Source of the DNA: Rhodobiaceae bacterium
Lineage (GTDB): Bacteria; Pseudomonadota; Alphaproteobacteria; Parvibaculales; Parvibaculaceae
Assembly: GCA_002401305.2 (NCBI GenBank)
Contig: NVSO02000088.1
Coordinates: 1-9,155, forward strand
Reading direction: 5' to 3'
DNA: 9,155 bases
Part shown: one piece after another, positions 5,513-9,155 of the stretch
Position numbering within the stretch: position 1 is the first letter of the stretch
Layout of the letters: every line of letters starts with the position of its first letter
Notes under the pieces: generated by a model
Told to the model about the DNA's origin: nothing
The model's database searches: none
Seen by the model: only the letters and a program-made list of their open reading frames with translations
Made by a program: the position numbers and the translations under genes

Positions 5513-7237
5513 ATGACACGCACAAATGCGGCGAATGCAACCGGTCTCCAAGCTCCTCCTGTGACAGGGCAAGAGCTTCGGATGGGCACACGTTATCGGC
5601 CTCAACGTCTTTCAGGACCCTATGATGCGATCATCATAGGGTCGGGCCTCGGCGGTCTTTCCACCGCAGGTTGCCTTGCCAGAATGGGCAAAAAGGTTCT
5701 TGTCCTAGAGCAGCACTACACCATTGGCGGCTTCACCCATTGCTTTGAGAAAGATGGCTACGAATGGGGCACTGGCCTTCATTATGTGGGCGGCATGGGC
5801 ACCCGCAACCCTCTGAGCAATGTCATGAATTACATCACCCGAGGTAAGCTTGAATGGGCCGACATGGGGGAGAATTACGACAGCTACTTCTTTGATGGGG
5901 ACCGCTTTGACGTCTTGGTTGGGGAAGGGAAATTTAAGGCGGCGCTGCTTCAAAAGTTTCCTAACGAGGGACCCGCGCTGGAGAGTTACCTCGCCCTTAT
6001 TCGGGAAGCAGCCCCAGCTGCGCAAGCTTTCTTTGGTCGAAAAATCCTCAGTCGCGGGATGGCCCGCCTGCTCAACCCGCTTTTGCGCCGCCGCGCGCCG
6101 GACTATATCAACACGCCCGCCTATGACGTGATCAAGTCCATCACTCAAAACAAAAAACTCATCGGCGTGCTCTTGGGCCAATGGGGTGGATGTGGCACAC
6201 CGCCAAAACGGATGTCCTTTGTGATGCATGCCGGAGCGGTCAGCCACTATATGGAAGGCGCTTATTATCCAGTCGGTGGCAGCTCCCAAGTGGCGCGCAC
6301 CATTCTCCCCGTGATTGAACACGCAGGCGGCAATGTCTTTTCCTATGCATCGGTCGATCAGATCCTCGTCAAAAAAGGACGCGCTGTCGGCGTGCGAATG
6401 AAAGATGGCACGGAGATCAACTGCACGACAGTCATCAGTGGGGCGGGTTTTTACAATACCTACGAACATTTGTTGTCACGCCAAGATGCTGGGGCGATGA
6501 ATGCACAGCCCGACGTGGACGCGCTGGAGCCAAGCTCTGCCCATATCGGGCTTTTCATCGGCATGAAAAAAACCGCGCGGGAGTTGAACCTTCCAAAAAC
6601 CAATTATTGGATCCAACCCAGCTTTGATCATGATGACAATCACACATCGTTCTGGACCGATTCTGATGCTGCCTTCCCCCTCATCTACGTCACGTTTCCC
6701 GCCTCAAAAGATCCGGAGTTTGAAGCCCGATATCCCCATAAATCTACCATCGAAATTGTTGTCCTCACACCTTATGAGCATTTTGAAAAATGGGATGGCA
6801 CGGCGTGGGGCGACAGAGGTGAAGAGTACGAGGCTTTCAAGGAAAAAATGAAGGACCGTATCCTCGCTGAACTTTACAAAGTCCTTCCTCAAATTGAGGG
6901 AGAGATCGATGTCTGCGAAGTCTCCACTCCTTTGACAACCAACTATTTCAACAATGGAAAGTTTGGAGAGATCTACGGCCTTGCTCATACGCCTGAACGT
7001 TACAACGATCAGTGGCTTCGGATTCAGACACCAATCAAAGGTCTCTATATGACCGGACAAGACGCCATGAGCATGGGCATCGCCGGGGCAACAATTGGGG
7101 GCTTTATGACAGCGCTTAAACTGCTCAGCTGGCGGGAACGGTTCAAGCTTCTCAAAAACCTCAGCTCACCCGAAAACAAAGCGCCGCCCCTTCATACGGA
7201 CGCGCGCTTAGAGCCAAATGCACAAGCAGTGGAGTAG
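5513..7237 (+). CDS. FAD-dependent oxidoreductase, retinol saturase / phytoene desaturase (CrtI-like) family
   Basis: A 574-residue flavoprotein of the CrtI/CRTISO/RetSat superfamily, which reduces, desaturates or isomerises double bases of isoprenoid-like or other polyene substrates, more exactly their carbon double bonds. The dinucleotide-binding fold is clear: YDAIIIGSGLGGLS (GxGxxG at 43-48), then VLVLEQHYTIGG with E66 for the adenosine ribose, followed by HCFEKDGYEWGTGLHYVGG, which closely resembles the vertebrate all-trans-retinol 13,14-reductase motif. The C-terminal FAD motif GLYMTGQDAMSMGIAGATIGG lies at about 510-530. No signal peptide is evident; a 35-residue polar leader precedes the fold. 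AAGGGA sits 8 bases before the ATG. A strong hairpin lies in codons 35-44. The membrane protein gene follows after 4 bases, so the two form an operon, probably switched on by the divergent AraC-type regulator. The family is firm; the substrate is unknown, and no carotenoid genes lie nearby. Confidence 0.88.
   Translation: MTRTNAANATGLQAPPVTGQELRMGTRYRPQRLSGPYDAIIIGSGLGGLSTAGCLARMGKKVLVLEQHYTIGGFTHCFEKDGYEWGTGLHYVGGMGTRNPLSNVMNYITRGKLEWADMGENYDSYFFDGDRFDVLVGEGKFKAALLQKFPNEGPALESYLALIREAAPAAQAFFGRKILSRGMARLLNPLLRRRAPDYINTPAYDVIKSITQNKKLIGVLLGQWGGCGTPPKRMSFVMHAGAVSHYMEGAYYPVGGSSQVARTILPVIEHAGGNVFSYASVDQILVKKGRAVGVRMKDGTEINCTTVISGAGFYNTYEHLLSRQDAGAMNAQPDVDALEPSSAHIGLFIGMKKTARELNLPKTNYWIQPSFDHDDNHTSFWTDSDAAFPLIYVTFPASKDPEFEARYPHKSTIEIVVLTPYEHFEKWDGTAWGDRGEEYEAFKEKMKDRILAELYKVLPQIEGEIDVCEVSTPLTTNYFNNGKFGEIYGLAHTPERYNDQWLRIQTPIKGLYMTGQDAMSMGIAGATIGGFMTALKLLSWRERFKLLKNLSSPENKAPPLHTDARLEPNAQAVE
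5616..5643 (+). repeat. Perfect 12-bp inverted repeat with 4-base loop inside the oxidoreductase gene
   Basis: The arms GACCCTATGATG (5616-5627) and CATCATAGGGTC (5632-5643) are exact complements around the loop CGAT. It lies about 104 bases into the oxidoreductase coding sequence, across the codons for the first beta strand and glycine turn of the FAD fold. The ATA and GGG codons at I42 and G43 complete the pairing. Confidence 0.85.
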
Positions 7238-7241
7238 GACA

Positions 7242-7973
7242 ATGGATTTATCCCTTCTCATAGAGTTCACATCAATCGCTGTAGGAACGGCCATCGTTGC
7301 CGGTGTCATTGGGATTGCGATCAACATCATCTATTTAGGTGTCCGCAAACCAGAACACCGCACAGCCGCCACCGTAACTGTACTCGGGCTGGTCAGTTGG
7401 TGCACAGTGATGTTGTACCTCTCGACGTGGGGCAATATTACCCCGCCCACAAAGCAAGTAATCACAGACCGAGATTTTTGGGGTTCCCTCTCCGCGCCGG
7501 TTTTGACTCTGGCGCCCATTCTTGGCTTCTTCTGGTTGAGGCGTCGGAACGCGGCGCTGCAAGCCCTGACCGATGACTTGAACATGCGCCTTCTTGTCGG
7601 TGCACAAGCGTACCGCATGACTGGCGTGATCTTTCTCCTCTTTGCCCTCAGCGGCCCGATGCCTGCCTTGATCGGCATTCCAACCGGCATTTCTGCTTTT
7701 CTCGTCGGGCTGCTCGGCATTGGGCTTGCGATATTTTACCGCCCGCATTCCCCCCGCTGGCGCACATACTCTGGGTGGTGGAATTGGTTTGGACTGGGAT
7801 ATTTCAGCTATGCGATCATTTTATGCCTGCTGTGTGTCGCTCAGGTGATCAATTTGGACCCAGACCCCATTCCGATTTTCTTTTACCCCATCGCCTTTAT
7901 CGGAAGCTTCGGCGTTCCGTTCTCAGTGATCTTGCACTTCATTTTCCATTCAAGGTTAAAAGCTGTTGCTTGA
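7242..7973 (+). CDS. Multi-pass inner-membrane protein of unknown function
   Basis: I do not recognise this 243-residue protein. It is strongly hydrophobic, with about seven candidate membrane segments near residues 7-33, 41-62, 80-99, 124-142, 145-167, 180-203 and 212-236. The longest loops are polar: 63-79 (STWGNITPPTKQVITDR) and 100-123 with an RRRN start. A basic, Trp-rich stretch, YRPHSPRWRTYSGWWNWFG at 166-184, sits between two membrane segments. No catalytic motif, metal-binding histidine cluster or transporter signature was seen. The frame stays open from an in-frame ATG at 7218 inside the oxidoreductase gene, but the ATG at 7242 has GGAG 8 bases upstream and starts cleanly 4 bases after the oxidoreductase stop, so it is preferred. 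Co-transcription with the flavoenzyme suggests that it anchors the enzyme, feeds it electrons or moves its substrate; none of these is shown. Confidence 0.85.
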   Translation: MDLSLLIEFTSIAVGTAIVAGVIGIAINIIYLGVRKPEHRTAATVTVLGLVSWCTVMLYLSTWGNITPPTKQVITDRDFWGSLSAPVLTLAPILGFFWLRRRNAALQALTDDLNMRLLVGAQAYRMTGVIFLLFALSGPMPALIGIPTGISAFLVGLLGIGLAIFYRPHSPRWRTYSGWWNWFGLGYFSYAIILCLLCVAQVINLDPDPIPIFFYPIAFIGSFGVPFSVILHFIFHSRLKAVA

Positions 7974-7978
7974 TCCAA

Positions 7979-8006
7979 GGCGGGAGGTGCTCCCACATCT
8001 CCCGCC
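7979..8006. terminator. Hairpin between convergent genes, possible two-way terminator
   Basis: The arms GGCGGGAG (7979-7986) and CTCCCGCC (7999-8006) pair perfectly around a 12-base loop, 5 bases after the membrane protein stop. A competing inner stem (GGGAG with CTCCC across GTG) is possible. No T-run follows on either strand, so intrinsic termination would be weak; the structure may instead act with Rho or protect mRNA 3' ends. The rest of the 96-base gap holds nothing else visible. Confidence 0.5.
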
Positions 8007-8069
8007 AAACATCAGGCCCAGACTTTTGCAAATGGAAAGACCAACGGCCTGCGCATAAAGCACACCGCC

Positions 8070-9155
8070 TTACCCTTTACGTCGTTTAGCGCCAGATACA
8101 GGGAACCAGTGCCTCTTGGTGACTTCCTTTTTGATCAAACCTGTCATGGACCCCCCGCCAGCGAACGGCAACTTGCCGTCGAGATCTATACCTGAGCTCA
8201 ACATTTCCACCTGCCATAGAGGCTCCCAACATCCGTGCGCTTCCAAGCGTTCTTGAACTTCGTGTTTATCGGGTGCGGCTAAGGCGTTAAAATGACGGCG
8301 CAATTCTTCAAGGCACCACACGCGGTACGGGGCTGTGCGAATGTTTTTATACGGCGCCCCTTCAATGGTGACGTCGAAGCGGCTTTGGCCTGTGCTCCAA
8401 GCTTGAGCATTTGCACAGAGGTACGGCAAATAGCCCGAACCGATTGAGTTCAATATCGGGCCCCAATCCTGCGGCACGTGCTCCAGCAGCGGACCGTTGG
8501 TTGTGCTTGCGCGGGCATTCCATACACGTGCCACCCATTCAAAAACTGCTGGTGCCGTTTCGCGCATGATGCGTGCGCTTGTGGGGTCCATTGAAAAATG
8601 CCGGAACGCGGGACCAAACATGCCAAAGTCTGCAAGGCTGGGGCGTTCCCCTAAGAGGAACGGTCGGTCCTTCAATATCGCGCTGAGATGGGCAAGTGTA
8701 TCGAGGTAGATTTTTTCTACATGGTCCCATGTTTCGGGCGACACCCCATCCCCTTTGGTAAACAACGCGCGCTGACGGCCCTTGATGAGATGACGCACTA
8801 GCGCTTTGGGCAACGGCACATCAGTTGCAACTTCCTCAACAAGGATCCGGCCTTGAAGCTCGGCACCCTCGGCATAATCCCACCGATAATGCATGGCGGG
8901 TCGCCAGAGCCACTCGTCAGCGTAGTCCTCAATTAAGCGGCTGAAGAAGGCCAACACAGGATCGCGTGGGATCACAGGGGTCGCTGGAAAACGTTCATCA
9001 AGCCAATGGATGATGGGCGTGCTGTCGGTCAGCCACCGATCATCGGCAAGGTGCAGTGCTGGCACTTGCGCCACGCCGGTAGCCTTCTCCAATAGGCCCA
9101 CCGGCCCTTTGGGAATGCGTTGATAGGGCAGCTCCATGTAGCGCACAACGGCTTC
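8070..9155 (-). CDS. Glutathione S-transferase-family protein with long C-terminal extension, 5' end cut by window edge
   Basis: The frame is open through the right edge, so the first beta strand and the residue that would activate glutathione are missing; 361 codons are seen. Numbering from the edge, the thioredoxin-like N-domain continues with YMELPYQR (6-13), AQVPALHL with the cis-proline P32, and LTDSTPIIHWLDERFP, where D44-S45-T46 match the usual E/D-S glutathione contact. The all-helical C-domain spans about 65-225 and includes FLLGERPSLADFGMFGP, with the SLAD N-capping box typical of GSTs. Most GSTs end here at about 220 residues. This one adds about 125 residues (about 235-361) with FDVTIEGAPYKNIRTAPYRVWCLEELRRHF and a basic end, KRRKG. 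Internal start codons at 9146 and 9137 would delete the first strand and are rejected as true starts. Substrate is unknown; it is convergent with the oxidoreductase operon and need not belong to it. Confidence 0.85.
   Translation of the reverse strand, partial: EAVVRYMELPYQRIPKGPVGLLEKATGVAQVPALHLADDRWLTDSTPIIHWLDERFPATPVIPRDPVLAFFSRLIEDYADEWLWRPAMHYRWDYAEGAELQGRILVEEVATDVPLPKALVRHLIKGRQRALFTKGDGVSPETWDHVEKIYLDTLAHLSAILKDRPFLLGERPSLADFGMFGPAFRHFSMDPTSARIMRETAPAVFEWVARVWNARASTTNGPLLEHVPQDWGPILNSIGSGYLPYLCANAQAWSTGQSRFDVTIEGAPYKNIRTAPYRVWCLEELRRHFNALAAPDKHEVQERLEAHGCWEPLWQVEMLSSGIDLDGKLPFAGGGSMTGLIKKEVTKRHWFPVSGAKRRKG

Noticed and set aside
5705..6469. A 254-codon open frame on the minus strand inside the oxidoreductase gene.
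   Set aside because: It lies wholly antisense to a well-supported flavoprotein gene, has no recognisable domain or fitting upstream signal, and its composition follows from the opposite strand's codons.
7218..7241. An in-frame ATG at 7218 that would extend the membrane protein by 8 residues into the end of the oxidoreductase gene.
   Set aside because: The ATG at 7242 has GGAG at a suitable distance and the usual short gap after the preceding stop; the extra residues (MHKQWSRT) only reflect the overlapping frame.
7331..7748. Two minus-strand open frames of about 130 codons within the membrane protein gene.
   Set aside because: Both are antisense to a gene with clear membrane segments and a good start site. 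Their products are rich in Arg, Pro and Lys without any domain, as expected for shadow frames.

Overview
The window looks like part of the chromosome of a Gram-negative proteobacterium, most likely an alphaproteobacterium. The reasons are moderate GC, tightly packed genes, the IclR and AraC regulators, and the mix of families (AKR, amidohydrolase-2 lactonase, L-fuconate dehydratase, RetSat-like oxidoreductase, long GST). This is an impression from gene content and not a phylogenetic result. No rRNA, tRNA, CRISPR array, insertion sequence or phage gene was seen.

Left part (1-4435) is a sugar-acid catabolic block that fits the non-phosphorylating L-fucose pathway. On the minus strand an aldo/keto reductase (candidate L-fucose dehydrogenase), an amidohydrolase-2 lactonase (candidate L-fuconolactonase) and the first 55 codons of an enolase-superfamily enzyme form an overlapping operon. 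The operon leaves the window at the left edge. Upstream lies an IclR-family regulator, also on the minus strand, and divergent from it is a strongly recognisable L-fuconate dehydratase. The two AT-rich gaps on either side of the regulator each hold an inverted repeat of identical geometry (TTTTATATA, 15 bases, TATATAAA). This is the best candidate for the IclR operator that ties the dehydrogenase/lactonase operon and the dehydratase into one regulon. The later pathway steps (2-keto-3-deoxy-L-fuconate dehydrogenase, cleavage enzyme, transporter) are not in the window.

Right part (4406-9155) is a different module that meets the first tail to tail, with 30 bases of overlap. It has a minus-strand AraC-family regulator (arabinose-binding-like N-terminal domain, AraC HTH at the C-terminus) and, divergent from it, a FAD-dependent oxidoreductase of the phytoene desaturase / retinol saturase type. 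A multi-pass membrane protein of unknown function follows 4 bases later. The intergenic region holds a clear tandem repeat with a 22-base period, as expected for an AraC-type activator. A convergent GST-family gene with a long C-terminal extension runs off the right edge, and a stable hairpin separates it from the membrane protein gene. The substrate of this module cannot be read from the sequence; a hydrophobic, polyunsaturated or lipid-like compound is the natural guess.

The items most worth a second look are the paired IclR-type operators, the 22-base tandem repeat, a perfect 12-bp stem with a 4-base loop inside the FAD-binding codons of the oxidoreductase, and the uncharacterised oxidoreductase/membrane-protein pair.
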